64,000 nt of DNA from a bacterium (GCA_040755755.1 JBFLZW010000033.1:124001-188000); one strand, 5' to 3'. Positions 36,848 through 47,079 are shown, counted from the first letter of the stretch. The notes: generated by a model not told the origin, from the letters alone. Numbers and translations are program-made.

Positions 36848-37975
36848 TTGGCAATCTTATCGATTTTCTATAAGCATAAAGAGGGAGGATTCACCCGGAG
36901 GCTCTACTCCCTCTACCGGGCTCTGGCCCAGGAAGGGCATGACCTGTATTATCTTTCCTCCGAAGAATTACCCGTCATTCATCAGCACATTAAACCCTGC
37001 CTTGTGTCGTCTCCTCTCACCGGCAAGGGAAATAAACCTTTTTGGCTGTATTTTATCTTCGGATCGCTCCTTGCGAGCTACCGGATAACGAAGAAACACC
37101 ATGTCCGGACCATTGTCAATTTCGGGCCTTTTTACACCTTTCTCTGCCTTGTGCCCATCAAACTGAGGCGGATTCCGGCCATAACTTTTGTACGGGCGGA
37201 TAACATGAAACACAGCCGGAATGCGGTGAGAAATTTGTTCTTTTACGGTCTTGACTGGGCCGGGATACGAATCAGCCACAAGGTGGTTTTTAACAGTCAC
37301 ACCCTGATCAAGACCTATCAGGCACGATATGGCATTCCTGAAGACAAGATTCACTTTATCCCCAATAATATTACCGGTCGATACTCCATCAGTCAGGAAG
37401 CAAAACAAGATATCCGGCAATCGATGGGAGTTCATTCACGGGAATTTCTGGTATCCACCGCCGGTGTATTCAATCCGGGCAAGAACTTCAGCTATCTTAT
37501 CGAAGCGATGGAAGCACTTCATCGATATGGCATCAAGCTCCTGATTATCGGGGACGAGGTTGTGCCAAACGGTGAAAGGATACGGCTGAAAAACCTCACC
37601 CATCGACTGGGGCTCGATCGATCCGTCATATTTTGCGGATGGCAGAGCGACCCATCTGCCCTGGTGGCAAGTTCCGATGCGTTTGTTTTCCCCAGCAGAT
37701 TCGAAGGCTCTCCCAATGCCCTGCTCGAGGCCCTCGGATGCGGCGTCGCCTGCCTGGGCGCTCGGATTGACGAGATAGCTGAGGTCTTGCACTACGAGGA
37801 ACTGCTTTTCCCCCTCGATCACCATGAGGTTCTTGTCGGCAAGATAAAGCGCCTGAGATTCGATGCTGCCTTCAGGAGGAGGGTTGCGATATTATCCCAA
37901 AAACGCTGTGAGCATTTCCTCTTTGACTGGGAGCAGGAAGTGCTGAAGATCATCGACCAGGATGGGGGCAGGTAG
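36848..37975 (+). CDS. Glycosyltransferase family 4-like
   Basis: The 375-residue GT-B fold protein opens with LSIFYKHKEGGFTRRLYSLYRAL (N-domain) and has the C-domain nucleotide-sugar signature VFPSRFEGSPNALLEALGCG, with the EGxxNxxLEA pattern typical of retaining GT4 enzymes. It probably transfers a sugar to the lipid-linked repeat unit. Start TTG 36848 has only a weak ribosome site, so the exact N-terminus is uncertain. The next glycosyltransferase gene begins 3 bases after the stop. Confidence 0.78.
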   Translation: MAILSIFYKHKEGGFTRRLYSLYRALAQEGHDLYYLSSEELPVIHQHIKPCLVSSPLTGKGNKPFWLYFIFGSLLASYRITKKHHVRTIVNFGPFYTFLCLVPIKLRRIPAITFVRADNMKHSRNAVRNLFFYGLDWAGIRISHKVVFNSHTLIKTYQARYGIPEDKIHFIPNNITGRYSISQEAKQDIRQSMGVHSREFLVSTAGVFNPGKNFSYLIEAMEALHRYGIKLLIIGDEVVPNGERIRLKNLTHRLGLDRSVIFCGWQSDPSALVASSDAFVFPSRFEGSPNALLEALGCGVACLGARIDEIAEVLHYEELLFPLDHHEVLVGKIKRLRFDAAFRRRVAILSQKRCEHFLFDWEQEVLKIIDQDGGR

Positions 37976-37978
37976 CTT

Positions 37979-39139
37979 ATGGGCAGGATGCGGATCGCCA
38001 TGATAGGCACCAAGGGGATCCCTGCCAAATGGGGCGGGATCGAAAAATATATTGAAGAGGTGGGGGCACGGCTGGTCGAGCGCGGACACGAGGTAACGGT
38101 TTTTGGCTCACGATGGTTTTGCCGCGATCATGGCGGAACAACCTGCAACGGGATCCTGATTAAGGCTCTTCCCGTTATTCCCCTCAAAGCGACAGCCGCA
38201 TTGCAGAACGCCTTCCTGGCCAGCATGCTCGTTGCTCTGGGAGATTACGATATTGCCAATTTTCATGGCTATGCTTCCTACGTATTCCTTCCTGCCATCC
38301 GGCGGACGGGAAAAGTCACGGTCGTGACGGCTCATGGTGTCGAATCAGGGTGGATGAATCCCAAGTACGGTTCTTTGGAGCGCTCGGTTATCAGGCAGGC
38401 TTTTAAGGTGGGTGTCACGCAGGCGGATTCCGTGACTACGGTTGCCGACCACCTGAGAATGAAGCTGAGGAAGGATTTTGCCGTTGACGCCCAGGTAATG
38501 CCGAGCGGCCTGGACGATGTTGTGGCGTGTCCCGCTCAGATAATACAAGAAAAATACCGGCTCGATGGGCTCGATTATCTCCTGTTTCTCGGCCGGATCG
38601 ATCCAATAAAACGAGTGGACTGGCTTTTGGATTTACCGCAGGTATTACCGAAAGAGGTGAAAATAGTCATTGCCGGCGGTGCGCAGGATCCTGCCACCAA
38701 AGCTTATTTCCAGAGCCTCAGGCAGAGATCCGCCGCCTGTTCTCAGGTTATTTTCACCGGGCCGGTTTCGGGCCGGGAAAAGGCGGAATTACTCAGCAAC
38801 TGTCTGGCCCTCCTGGCACCCTCACAGGATGAAGGGCTGCCTATTACGCTCCTTGAAGCTTTATCCTATGAAAGGTTTTGCATCGCATCCCGTATTCCGG
38901 CGCATAACGAGGTTATCGAGAGCGGGATCAGCGGATTTCTTTTCCCCAGAGATAATAAGGATGCCTTTATGGATATCGTGAAGCAGGTGATCCAGAAGCC
39001 AAAAGAATCGATAACTGCCGCCGGTGCCCAGGCAAAAATGCATGTCGCGGAAAAGTTTAACTGGGCAAGAACCGCAGAGAGGCTGGAAGCCCTCTTTGAA
39101 AACCTGTCAGGCAACAGGAACCGACCAGGTGACCAGTGA
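37979..39139 (+). CDS. Glycosyltransferase family 4 (DUF1972-type)
   Basis: The 386-residue GT-B enzyme opens with MIGTKGIPAKWGGIEKYIEEV, the signature of DUF1972/rhamnosyltransferase-type family 4 enzymes. Its C-domain carries LLAPSQDEGLPITLLEALSY with the usual catalytic Glu pair. It probably adds a sugar in repeat-unit assembly at the inner membrane. The start follows AGGTAGCTT. The stop overlaps the next open frame. Confidence 0.85.
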   Translation: MGRMRIAMIGTKGIPAKWGGIEKYIEEVGARLVERGHEVTVFGSRWFCRDHGGTTCNGILIKALPVIPLKATAALQNAFLASMLVALGDYDIANFHGYASYVFLPAIRRTGKVTVVTAHGVESGWMNPKYGSLERSVIRQAFKVGVTQADSVTTVADHLRMKLRKDFAVDAQVMPSGLDDVVACPAQIIQEKYRLDGLDYLLFLGRIDPIKRVDWLLDLPQVLPKEVKIVIAGGAQDPATKAYFQSLRQRSAACSQVIFTGPVSGREKAELLSNCLALLAPSQDEGLPITLLEALSYERFCIASRIPAHNEVIESGISGFLFPRDNKDAFMDIVKQVIQKPKESITAAGAQAKMHVAEKFNWARTAERLEALFENLSGNRNRPGDQ

Positions 39140-39153
39140 AAGGAAGAAGTACC

Positions 39154-39687
39154 ATGATCAAATCGAATTTAATGGGCCCGATCCCGCTTGAAGAGGAGTT
39201 CAGGGGCCTGGGAGCAGTCCATTCGGTCGCAAAAAGGCTGCTGCATGCCGGGGCCAGGCACCTTCCCATGTTCCCCGCCTGGAGGGTAGCCCTTCATCGG
39301 ATGCGCGGGGTGCAAATCGGGGAGGGAGTCTTTATCGGCTCGGATGTATTTATCGATAATACCTATCCGGAAAGTATCGTGATCGAGGATTGGGTAACCA
39401 TCATTTCCCGGACATTTATTATCGGCCATACCTTTATTCCACGGCATCTGCAGAAGGTTTTGGAAAAAGATGACATGGCCAGATCCGGCGTTCTCCTCAA
39501 AAAAGGGTGCTATATCGGGGGCCAATGCATCATCATGCCGGGTGTGACGATAGGAGAATGCTCAATCGTTGGCGCCGGTTCGGTGGTGACCAGGGATATT
39601 CCCGGGTACTCGATCGCCATGGGAATTCCCGCCCGGGTTACCAGAGCGTTCAGTGAAAAAGAGGTTATTTTCAATACCCAGAGATAA
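39154..39687 (+). CDS. Left-handed beta-helix acyltransferase
   Basis: ATG 39154 follows AAGGAAG. The 177-residue product carries hexapeptide repeats (IGEGVFIGSDVFI, YIGGQCIIMPGVTIGECSIVGAGSVVT) and the ending IPARVTR typical of sugar O-acetyltransferases. It probably acetylates a residue of the polysaccharide. The donor is presumably acetyl-CoA (family knowledge). The gene slightly overlaps the open frame of the following exosortase, whose own start is downstream. Confidence 0.82.
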   Translation: MIKSNLMGPIPLEEEFRGLGAVHSVAKRLLHAGARHLPMFPAWRVALHRMRGVQIGEGVFIGSDVFIDNTYPESIVIEDWVTIISRTFIIGHTFIPRHLQKVLEKDDMARSGVLLKKGCYIGGQCIIMPGVTIGECSIVGAGSVVTRDIPGYSIAMGIPARVTRAFSEKEVIFNTQR

Positions 39688-39700
39688 AGGGAATACTATC

Positions 39701-41302
39701 ATGGAAATCTCTCCCCCACTTCGTGGTACCAGGAAGCTGTTCATCGGCTTCCTGCTCGTAACCATCGCTTTTTTTGCCTGCTATCTCCCGACACTCAAGG
39801 GCCTGTGGAGTATCTGGCTTCAGGAAGGGGATTATTCCTATGCCCTGCTGATCCCCTTCATTACCGGCTATCTCCTGTGGGAGAAAAGGGAAAAGCTTGC
39901 CACGACACCCATAAGCACCTGGTGGCCGGGTGGAGTGCTGTTCGTGCTCTTTTTTCTGGCAGGCATCTATGGGGTCCTGGGCTCAAGCCCTTCTGCCGTG
40001 AGGATGGCGCTCCCTTGTGTGATTCTGTCGATAGCCCTGTTCTGTACCGGCAGGGTGATGTTTCGCAATCTCGCTTTTCCCTTATCGCTGTTCTTTTTCA
40101 TGGTTCCCCTGCCAACCATGTTCCATTCCCTGGTCGGGGTACATCTCAAGCGGGTATCTACCATGCTTGGGGTATTGATTCTGCGAATCTTCTCGATACC
40201 GGTATTTGTCGAGGGTAATATCATCGATCTTGGCTCTACCAAGCTTGAGGTGGTCGATGCCTGCAGCGGGCTTCGCTACATATTACCCCTTCTTACCATC
40301 GGGGTCCTGTTTGCCTATTTTTTTGAGAAGAACACACTCAAGCGGATACCGCTGGTGGCAATTACAGTCCCTGTTGCCATCATAGTCAATGGTATACGGA
40401 TTGGTTTAACCGGTATTCTTGCTGATAAATGGGGGCCGGAAGTAGCACAGGGTTTTTTTCACGGATTCTCCGGATGGATTGTATTTATGTTTGCTCTGGT
40501 CGTTTTGGTTGTTTTCCATCGGATACTGAAGGTATTTTTTCACCGGCCAGCGAAAATAGAAGTCCCGTCCCCGGTCACAGAAGATAACAGCCGGAGCACA
40601 GAAGAACACAACGGGAACACGCCCGGCTCAAAGTGCAGCCTGCTCCCGGCAGTCCTGACCGCAGCTTTGCTTTCTATCGGAGCAATGCTCGGATTTGCGG
40701 CCGCAGCACTCCCAAGACTCGCTATCCGGAATGGCCTCTCCTCGTTTCCGCTTTCCATTCAGGAATGGCACGGCAGAATGGATTATATCGAACCTGAGAT
40801 CGAGGAGAAATCCGGGGCTGAAGATTCTTTCAGTGGAACGTATCGATCACCGGAGGGAAATATCGTTTCCCTCTATCTCGGCTATCGTGGATCTCCTTTC
40901 ACTGAAAATGAAAACTTCTTTCACAGCCCTGATGTCTGTTTACCCTCTTCAGGATGGAAAGTCCTCGCCAGTAGCATTCATACGATCACTGATGTCCCGC
41001 AATTCGGCTCCATTGCAGTTCGCAAGATGCTGATTGAGAAAATGAACGAGCGATGTCTGGTGTATTACTGGTTCCAGACCAGGAGCCGTACTGCATGCGA
41101 CGTGAACATTAACCGCTGGCATCTTACGCTGCACGCTCTGGCCAGAGATAACACCCATGATATTTTTTTCAGGCTGATATCCCCGCTGAGGCATGACCAG
41201 AAACCGGAGGATGCGCAGCAGTATCTCGATGGATTTACCAGAAAAACGATCACAACTCTTGGCCGGTTTCTCGCTGCGAACCAGACCGAGAGCAGGACAT
41301 AG
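39701..41302 (+). CDS. xrtD: Exosortase fused to EpsI domain (XrtD-like)
   Basis: ATG 39701 follows AAAGGG. The first 290 residues form a polytopic membrane cysteine protease/transpeptidase with the exosortase catalytic triad: Cys in VVDACSGLRY, Arg in VNGIRIGL, His in FFHGFSGW. The last 200 residues are a periplasmic EpsI (DUF3485) domain (FFHSPDVCLPSSGW, RTACDVNINRWHL). A 530-residue exosortase-EpsI fusion is the layout described for the VPLPA-CTERM-specific exosortase, and VPxP-tailed proteins occur in this window at 251, 8994, 26915 and 52506. It cleaves those tails at the membrane and may couple the proteins to polysaccharide. The subtype is inferred from architecture. Confidence 0.85.
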   Translation: MEISPPLRGTRKLFIGFLLVTIAFFACYLPTLKGLWSIWLQEGDYSYALLIPFITGYLLWEKREKLATTPISTWWPGGVLFVLFFLAGIYGVLGSSPSAVRMALPCVILSIALFCTGRVMFRNLAFPLSLFFFMVPLPTMFHSLVGVHLKRVSTMLGVLILRIFSIPVFVEGNIIDLGSTKLEVVDACSGLRYILPLLTIGVLFAYFFEKNTLKRIPLVAITVPVAIIVNGIRIGLTGILADKWGPEVAQGFFHGFSGWIVFMFALVVLVVFHRILKVFFHRPAKIEVPSPVTEDNSRSTEEHNGNTPGSKCSLLPAVLTAALLSIGAMLGFAAAALPRLAIRNGLSSFPLSIQEWHGRMDYIEPEIEEKSGAEDSFSGTYRSPEGNIVSLYLGYRGSPFTENENFFHSPDVCLPSSGWKVLASSIHTITDVPQFGSIAVRKMLIEKMNERCLVYYWFQTRSRTACDVNINRWHLTLHALARDNTHDIFFRLISPLRHDQKPEDAQQYLDGFTRKTITTLGRFLAANQTESRT

Positions 41303-41304
41303 AC

Positions 41305-42933
41305 ATGGACTGCTTCATACTCCTATCCTTCGCCTTCCTCCTGACCACGGTCCTTGTCCCGCTCTTTATAAAGACAGGGAAAAAATACGGGATAATCGAC
41401 AAGCCGACCGCACGAAAAGTGCATACCAATCCGATCGCGCGAACCGGCGGGTTCGCGGTCTTTTTCGGAAGCATGATACCCTTTGCCCTATATGCCCCCA
41501 AGAACCGGCTGCTGCTGGGTATAGCCTTGGGGGCAGGCTGCATTTTCGTTGTCGGAGCAATAGACGATATCCGGGAGCTTAACTGCCGGTGGAAATTTTT
41601 GGGGCAGTTGGTTGCAGTATGTATCACGCTCCTGGTGTTTCGGATCAGGACCCCTATCAGCATCCAGCTCCGGTCCGGGCTGAGCATAAATTTCCGGCTG
41701 TTGAGTCTTCCCTTCTATTTTCTGTTCCTGGTTTCATCGATCAATATCATCAACCTGGCCGATGGACTGGATGGTCTGGCCAGCGGTATCTGCCTGCTTA
41801 TCTTCTGCTGTACGGCGTTTTTTGCCTTCATTTCAGAAAACTACCTGGTCGTTGTTTTGTGCATGTGCATGATGGGCGGGCTGATTGGATTCATGCGCTA
41901 CAATACCTATCCGGCCATTGTCTTTCTCGGTGATACCGGGAGCTTATTTCTCGGCTATGCCGTGGGTGTGAGCATGATCCTGCTGTATGCAATCGATAGA
42001 ATAACCAGTCCCATCACCCCGCTATTCATCATCGGTGTTCCCATTATCGATACTTCCCTGGTAATTCTCGACCGATACATGGACAAGCGGCCAATTTTTC
42101 AGCCTGACAAGAACCACCTCCACCACAGGTTGTTAAAAATCGGGTTCAAACATAACGAGGCTGTCATGATCATCTATGGAATGCAGCTTCTTATGATCGT
42201 TCTGGCCTGGCTCCTGTGGATGACCCCGGATGGAGTCATGCTCGGTATTTACCTTTTCCTGATTACTACGGCCGTCCTCTTTCTGCTGGCATTTAAAAAA
42301 AAAGAGATCACCATTCCCCGGATACACGGGAAGCAGGAGCAGGTACAGAAGCAGGAGCACAGGAATCATCAATTACTCTCAAGGAATACCGTAAGTTCCG
42401 TGGCCTGGCATGCGCTCATCGGCGGGATGTTCCTGTTTTGCCTGTCAGCTCTTCTGGCAGTGAGATCGAGTATACCCAAAGATATCGGATTCATATCCTT
42501 GGGCCTTATTCCTGGTATTCTCTTCCTCAACCGGATGAATTCAAAATATATTCGACAGCTTTTGAAGCTGTCAGCTTATTTTATCTGTCTGTATCTTGTT
42601 TACGCACTGGATTGCCAGACCAGGCCCATGCTGTCTCTCTATAATACCCTGTTTATGGGAATGGGCATCTGTTACCTCGTGTATATTATCGCCTCTGTGG
42701 AGAGCATCCCCTTTTTTAATATGGATTGCCTGTTTTTCGGGGTGATAATTCTGGTCTTCTTCCTCTCGAAAACCTTTCCCTGGCTCGCTGGTGTTGAGAG
42801 CATTGTAAACCATACGCTTTTTACCTTCTTTTTCATTGAATTAATATTTAGTAAGTACAAGGAACGAAAGCTGCTGTGGCCTATCTGCCTGACTCTCATG
42901 GCAACAGGTACCCTGGCCTTCTGTTTTTCATGA
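41305..42933 (+). CDS. Undecaprenyl-phosphate sugar-1-phosphate transferase (WecA/TagO-like)
   Basis: The polytopic enzyme begins repeat-unit synthesis by adding a sugar-phosphate (probably HexNAc-1-P) to undecaprenyl phosphate. The hallmark motifs are present: DDIRELNCRWKFLGQ, NLADGLDGLA, FLGDTGS, and DKNHLHHRL. Length 542 exceeds the family norm of about 350; the extra C-terminal 190 residues are further hydrophobic segments of unknown role. The start follows AGGA, two bases after the exosortase stop. Confidence 0.88.
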   Translation: MDCFILLSFAFLLTTVLVPLFIKTGKKYGIIDKPTARKVHTNPIARTGGFAVFFGSMIPFALYAPKNRLLLGIALGAGCIFVVGAIDDIRELNCRWKFLGQLVAVCITLLVFRIRTPISIQLRSGLSINFRLLSLPFYFLFLVSSINIINLADGLDGLASGICLLIFCCTAFFAFISENYLVVVLCMCMMGGLIGFMRYNTYPAIVFLGDTGSLFLGYAVGVSMILLYAIDRITSPITPLFIIGVPIIDTSLVILDRYMDKRPIFQPDKNHLHHRLLKIGFKHNEAVMIIYGMQLLMIVLAWLLWMTPDGVMLGIYLFLITTAVLFLLAFKKKEITIPRIHGKQEQVQKQEHRNHQLLSRNTVSSVAWHALIGGMFLFCLSALLAVRSSIPKDIGFISLGLIPGILFLNRMNSKYIRQLLKLSAYFICLYLVYALDCQTRPMLSLYNTLFMGMGICYLVYIIASVESIPFFNMDCLFFGVIILVFFLSKTFPWLAGVESIVNHTLFTFFFIELIFSKYKERKLLWPICLTLMATGTLAFCFS

Positions 42934-42946
42934 TAGGGAGTAATCA

Positions 42947-44431
42947 ATGCGGCAATCGACAAAGTCTACCTTCAGTGATCTGATTCGATATATTCCATCG
43001 GTAGTTATTCCTTCTTTTTTGGGATTTATCGGAGTTACCCTGTATACGAGGCTCTTATCTCCCGATGAATATGGACTTTACAGCCTCATTTTTACTACGG
43101 TTATATTTGTTGAAACGTTTTCATTCAGTTGGCTCGATCAGTCATCGTTACGGTATTATGAGCGGTACAAAAAAGACAATGTTCAAACTTACTTTTCGAG
43201 CTGCCTGTCTGGATTTCTTTCGATCGCTTCTGGAGTTTCAATTGCCTGGCTGGTAATTCTCCGGGTCTTTGCAAACTATTTCGATCTGAGGTTCTGGAAA
43301 TTACTTTTCCTCGGTCCGGTTGTAATCTTTTTTGATTCGGGCAGCAACCTGATGTATACCCTGTTGCGGGCGCAGAGAGAGAGCTTGCGATATTCTTTTC
43401 AAAAGTCGATCGATGCCCTGATACGACTGCTCTGTGGTGTAGGGCTTATTTACTTTTTCGGATTTGGCGCAGAGGGTATTCTCCTGGGCATTACCGCAGC
43501 AGGAGCTTTTGTTTTCACCATTGAGCTTTTCCGGTTATCGAAAAGCTGGCGGCCGCATTTGAGATATTGCAACAGAGATATTTTAAAGTCCTTTGCCCTC
43601 TATGGACTTCCTATTGTCGGTTTTGCCGGAGGCAATATTATCCTCTCATCATCCGACCGATACTTCATTAATTTTTTCCATGGGCCATCTGCTGTCGGTG
43701 TATATTCAGCCGGCTATAGATTTACCGAAACGAGTGTCTTTCTCTTTATTTCGTTTCTCATGTTAGCTTCTTTTCCGGTACTCATTAAGACATTTGAACA
43801 GGAGGGGGAATTGGAAACCAAGGCATTGATGAAAGACCTCCTGAGCTGCTTTCTGGTTTTGATGCTGCCGATTGTCTTTGGAATATCGACCTTATCCAGG
43901 GACATCGTCAAAGTTGTAATGGGAGGAAAATACCTCGACGCATATTTAATTATTCCCTGGGTATCGGCCGGGATATTTTTTGAGGGACTCGGGTTGTATT
44001 TTAATAAAAGCTTTGAGCTTAAAGAAAAAAACCTCAAGCTACTCTATTTGTTAATCGTGGCTTCACTGGTGAATATTCTGTTAAACTTCCTCTTAATACC
44101 ATCCCTGGGGAATAAAGGCGCAGGAGTCGCCACCTGTGCCGCATATTTTGTCAGCTTATTACTATCCGTAAAGTTCGGACGGAAACTAATAGCATGGGAG
44201 TTTCCGTGGGGAATCGGCTCCAGGGCCATCATCGCCTGTTGTATCATGAGCCTGGTCATTTACTTCCTGCCTGGCCTGAAGTGGAACGCTCTATCACTTG
44301 TCTATAAAATTTGTATCGGATTTTTTGTCTATGTATTTTCAATTTCAATCCTGGAAAGAAGAATCCTCATGTTGGCCAATACACTGATACCCAGGAAAAT
44401 GCGCACTCGAAGAGTAATGAGTGAAGGGTGA
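42947..44431 (+). CDS. Wzx-type polysaccharide flippase
   Basis: The 494-residue membrane protein of the MOP/MurJ superfamily has about 12-14 hydrophobic segments. The N-terminus SVVIPSFLGFIGVTLYTRLLSPDEYGLYSL is typical of Wzx/RfbX transporters. It moves lipid-linked repeat units to the periplasm. AGGGAG lies upstream. Its stop abuts the next gene, which begins two bases after the stop. Confidence 0.85.
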   Translation: MRQSTKSTFSDLIRYIPSVVIPSFLGFIGVTLYTRLLSPDEYGLYSLIFTTVIFVETFSFSWLDQSSLRYYERYKKDNVQTYFSSCLSGFLSIASGVSIAWLVILRVFANYFDLRFWKLLFLGPVVIFFDSGSNLMYTLLRAQRESLRYSFQKSIDALIRLLCGVGLIYFFGFGAEGILLGITAAGAFVFTIELFRLSKSWRPHLRYCNRDILKSFALYGLPIVGFAGGNIILSSSDRYFINFFHGPSAVGVYSAGYRFTETSVFLFISFLMLASFPVLIKTFEQEGELETKALMKDLLSCFLVLMLPIVFGISTLSRDIVKVVMGGKYLDAYLIIPWVSAGIFFEGLGLYFNKSFELKEKNLKLLYLLIVASLVNILLNFLLIPSLGNKGAGVATCAAYFVSLLLSVKFGRKLIAWEFPWGIGSRAIIACCIMSLVIYFLPGLKWNALSLVYKICIGFFVYVFSISILERRILMLANTLIPRKMRTRRVMSEG

Positions 44432-44433
44432 AT

Positions 44434-45735
44434 ATGAAAAAACTCCTGATGGTACTCTACCAGTTTCCCCCCTGCAATGATGTAGGCTCGTACCGCCCGG
44501 TAAAGTTTATCAAAAACCTGGAAACGTTTGGATGGTATCCAATTGTCCTCACCCCTCGCAACGGAGTGTATTTTTCTTACGATAGCAAGGCGGAGAATGC
44601 CGTAAGAAAAAAGTGTACCGTTTACCGGTCATCTTTCCTGCTGCCCTTTAATTTCCTGAGAGAATTGCCTATGGAAAAATCCCAAAAGTTGCATAAACTT
44701 CTCTGGCGTGTATGGAACCGGATAGCTCTCCCGGACGGTGCTGCTTCCTGGATTCCAAGTGCAACTTTAGAGGGTTTACGCCTGGTCGAAAAAGAAGGGG
44801 TAGAAGTAGTTTTTGCCTCGGGCCAGCCATTTTCGACCTTTATTATCGCCTGTCTTATCAAAAGGCTATCGCAGAACAGGGATCTTAAATTAATCCTTGA
44901 TTATCGGGATCCATGGATATTGAACCCTTTTTATAAAGGGTCGAAAATACGGCGGGAATGTGAAAGGAGACTTGAAGAAGCCGTACTCAGGCAGGCGGAT
45001 GCTGTCGTGGCAGTATCTGACGAAGCCCTTGATTTTCAATATCATGGGTTTAAAAACAGTATCGGGAGAGATAAGCTGCATGTCATTACGAATTCTTTCG
45101 AAGGAAATTCTCTTAAACACCAGGCAGACATTCAAACAGACACTCAGGCAGATACGCAGAGGGAAAAATTTGTTATTGTTCATGCAGGTAATTTTTATGG
45201 TACCAGAAATCCGGAAATATTCCTCAAGGGTCTTTCGTTAGCTGCAACACGGAATAAAAATTTTGCTCACCGGGTAAAGGTCTACTTCTATGGGAATTAT
45301 GACCATCAGGGTGTACAAAAAATCATTCATGAATTACAGATCACTTCCCTGGTCAACCTCTGCCCCAGAATCCCTCAGAACGAATTAGTGCAAAGGCTTC
45401 TTGAAGCTGACCTGCTTTTACTGATAAATTCCTACGGTCCTGGCCATGATATATTCATCCCCGCTAAGTTCTTCGATTATTTAAAAATACGCAAACCAAT
45501 CCTCTGTCTTGCAGAGGATGGAGCACTCAAAAGAGCAGTTCAAAAAACTCATGCAGGCACGACTGTTGATCCTCGGGATCATAACCAGGCAGCCCGGACC
45601 CTGGAGGAGCTTTATAATCGGATCTCTGTTCAAAAAATCCCCTATACCTTATCCGAAGATAACATCAGGGAGTATGAATCATACTTTACAACTGGAAAGC
45701 TTGCAGCACTGTGCGACCGACTGCTGACTCATTGA
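44434..45735 (+). CDS. Glycosyltransferase family 4-like
   Basis: ATG 44434 follows GAAGGGTGAAT; GTG 44428 is a less likely alternative. The 433-residue GT-B protein has the N-terminus LLMVLYQFPPCNDVGSYRP, a central ILDYRDPW and QADAVVAVSDE, and a C-domain loop with HDIFIPAKFFDYL. It resembles family-4 transferases of exopolysaccharide clusters; donor and acceptor are not predictable. An internal Q/T/D-rich stretch (DIQTDTQADTQ) is a likely flexible linker. Confidence 0.75.
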   Translation: MKKLLMVLYQFPPCNDVGSYRPVKFIKNLETFGWYPIVLTPRNGVYFSYDSKAENAVRKKCTVYRSSFLLPFNFLRELPMEKSQKLHKLLWRVWNRIALPDGAASWIPSATLEGLRLVEKEGVEVVFASGQPFSTFIIACLIKRLSQNRDLKLILDYRDPWILNPFYKGSKIRRECERRLEEAVLRQADAVVAVSDEALDFQYHGFKNSIGRDKLHVITNSFEGNSLKHQADIQTDTQADTQREKFVIVHAGNFYGTRNPEIFLKGLSLAATRNKNFAHRVKVYFYGNYDHQGVQKIIHELQITSLVNLCPRIPQNELVQRLLEADLLLLINSYGPGHDIFIPAKFFDYLKIRKPILCLAEDGALKRAVQKTHAGTTVDPRDHNQAARTLEELYNRISVQKIPYTLSEDNIREYESYFTTGKLAALCDRLLTH

Positions 45736-45738
45736 TTA

Positions 45739-47079
45739 TTGAGATACCTAGATAAGAACCGGCAGGCATTCAAAGTGCAAAATATACTTTTGCTCATATT
45801 TTTATTCATCTCTATTATTCCTCCTTTTCTCTACGTCATCAAAAGGAAATATTACTATTACTCGACTATCGTCATCTATCCCATTATAGGTCAATCGATG
45901 AATGCCAAGGTCGATATACTGGGTTTATCGTTAAACCCATCCATGATTTTCGGGTTTATCGTTCTTGGCGTAACGGCTGTTGATTTTTTCCTGTATTCTT
46001 CAAAAAATTCCTGGCTGGAGATCGCAGGTATATTGTTTGTGGTGTATTCTCTGGTAATTTGCATTTTTTCTCCCATACCTCTTGAAAGCATATCGTGGAG
46101 TTTGAAAATTGCCACCTGGCTTTTTGTATTATTATCCGCATCAAAAATCTTCAAAAAAGAAAAGGAAATAGGTGAGATTGGCAACGCTGTCGCCATTGCT
46201 GCGATGCTGGTAATAGTGTCCTTTATCCTGTCAAGATCAGGTTTTTTCGGGAAACAGGTGACTTACGAAACAGGCGTTCAATCATATTCCGGCGGGTTTG
46301 CTAATGTGAAGGTAATTGGGTATTACCTGGCGTTTGCCATACCAGTCATTGCGGTAAAAAATGTAAGTAACTCATTTATTGACAAATTTATCTCAAAGCT
46401 GTTGATATTTTTATCTTTGGTGGTAATCATTCTCAATTTCACCCGAGCGCCGATCTTTGCTCTCTTAATAGGATATGTTGCCTATCAATATTATAGTGCA
46501 CGTTATGGGAAAAAAAGCTCCCTGATGGCACTAGCGCTGTTATTTTTATTAACATCCAGTGTCTTTTTACTATTTAAATTTTTTCATGAATCTCCCTATA
46601 TGAGCCGCTGGGTTGAAATAAGCAAAAATTATTCAGAAGGACAGATTGAAAAGATAGGTTCTGGCCGGGTTGGCGGATTGATGAGTTTTCATGACTATTT
46701 TTTCCACAAGGCCTCGAAAGCGCAAATAATTTTTGGAGCGGGTCTGGGATCAACATATTCCTTTCTGGGAACCCGGAAATTCGTCCATAACGACTTTGCG
46801 GAAATACTGACCGGATGTGGAATCGTCGGCTTTTTAATCTATGTATCAATCTTATTCAGTATCTTCAGGCTTTTGCAGCATAGAGTAAAAAAGGCCCAGA
46901 GCTCAGACTTGATAGCTTATAATTTGCTTGCAATAAGCGGGTTTTTTATTTTTTTAAGCCTCAATATGGCAAATGTTTCGTCATGCATCATTGCCCTGGT
47001 GCCCTGGGCGCTTTTAACCGGGGCAGTTATTGGTGTAGGGGAAAGTCATTTGAAAGAGATAAGGAAAGGAAATTCCTGA
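45739..47079 (+). CDS. Wzy-type O-antigen/EPS polymerase
   Basis: The 446-residue polytopic protein has about a dozen membrane spans and a large periplasmic loop around residues 290-350 containing GSGRVGGLMSFHDYFF and HNDFAEILTGCGIVG, the latter characteristic of the Wzy/WaaL (O-antigen ligase) superfamily. It probably polymerises the flipped repeat units. Start TTG 45739 lacks a convincing ribosome site, so the N-terminus is uncertain. Confidence 0.8.
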   Translation: MRYLDKNRQAFKVQNILLLIFLFISIIPPFLYVIKRKYYYYSTIVIYPIIGQSMNAKVDILGLSLNPSMIFGFIVLGVTAVDFFLYSSKNSWLEIAGILFVVYSLVICIFSPIPLESISWSLKIATWLFVLLSASKIFKKEKEIGEIGNAVAIAAMLVIVSFILSRSGFFGKQVTYETGVQSYSGGFANVKVIGYYLAFAIPVIAVKNVSNSFIDKFISKLLIFLSLVVIILNFTRAPIFALLIGYVAYQYYSARYGKKSSLMALALLFLLTSSVFLLFKFFHESPYMSRWVEISKNYSEGQIEKIGSGRVGGLMSFHDYFFHKASKAQIIFGAGLGSTYSFLGTRKFVHNDFAEILTGCGIVGFLIYVSILFSIFRLLQHRVKKAQSSDLIAYNLLAISGFFIFLSLNMANVSSCIIALVPWALLTGAVIGVGESHLKEIRKGNS

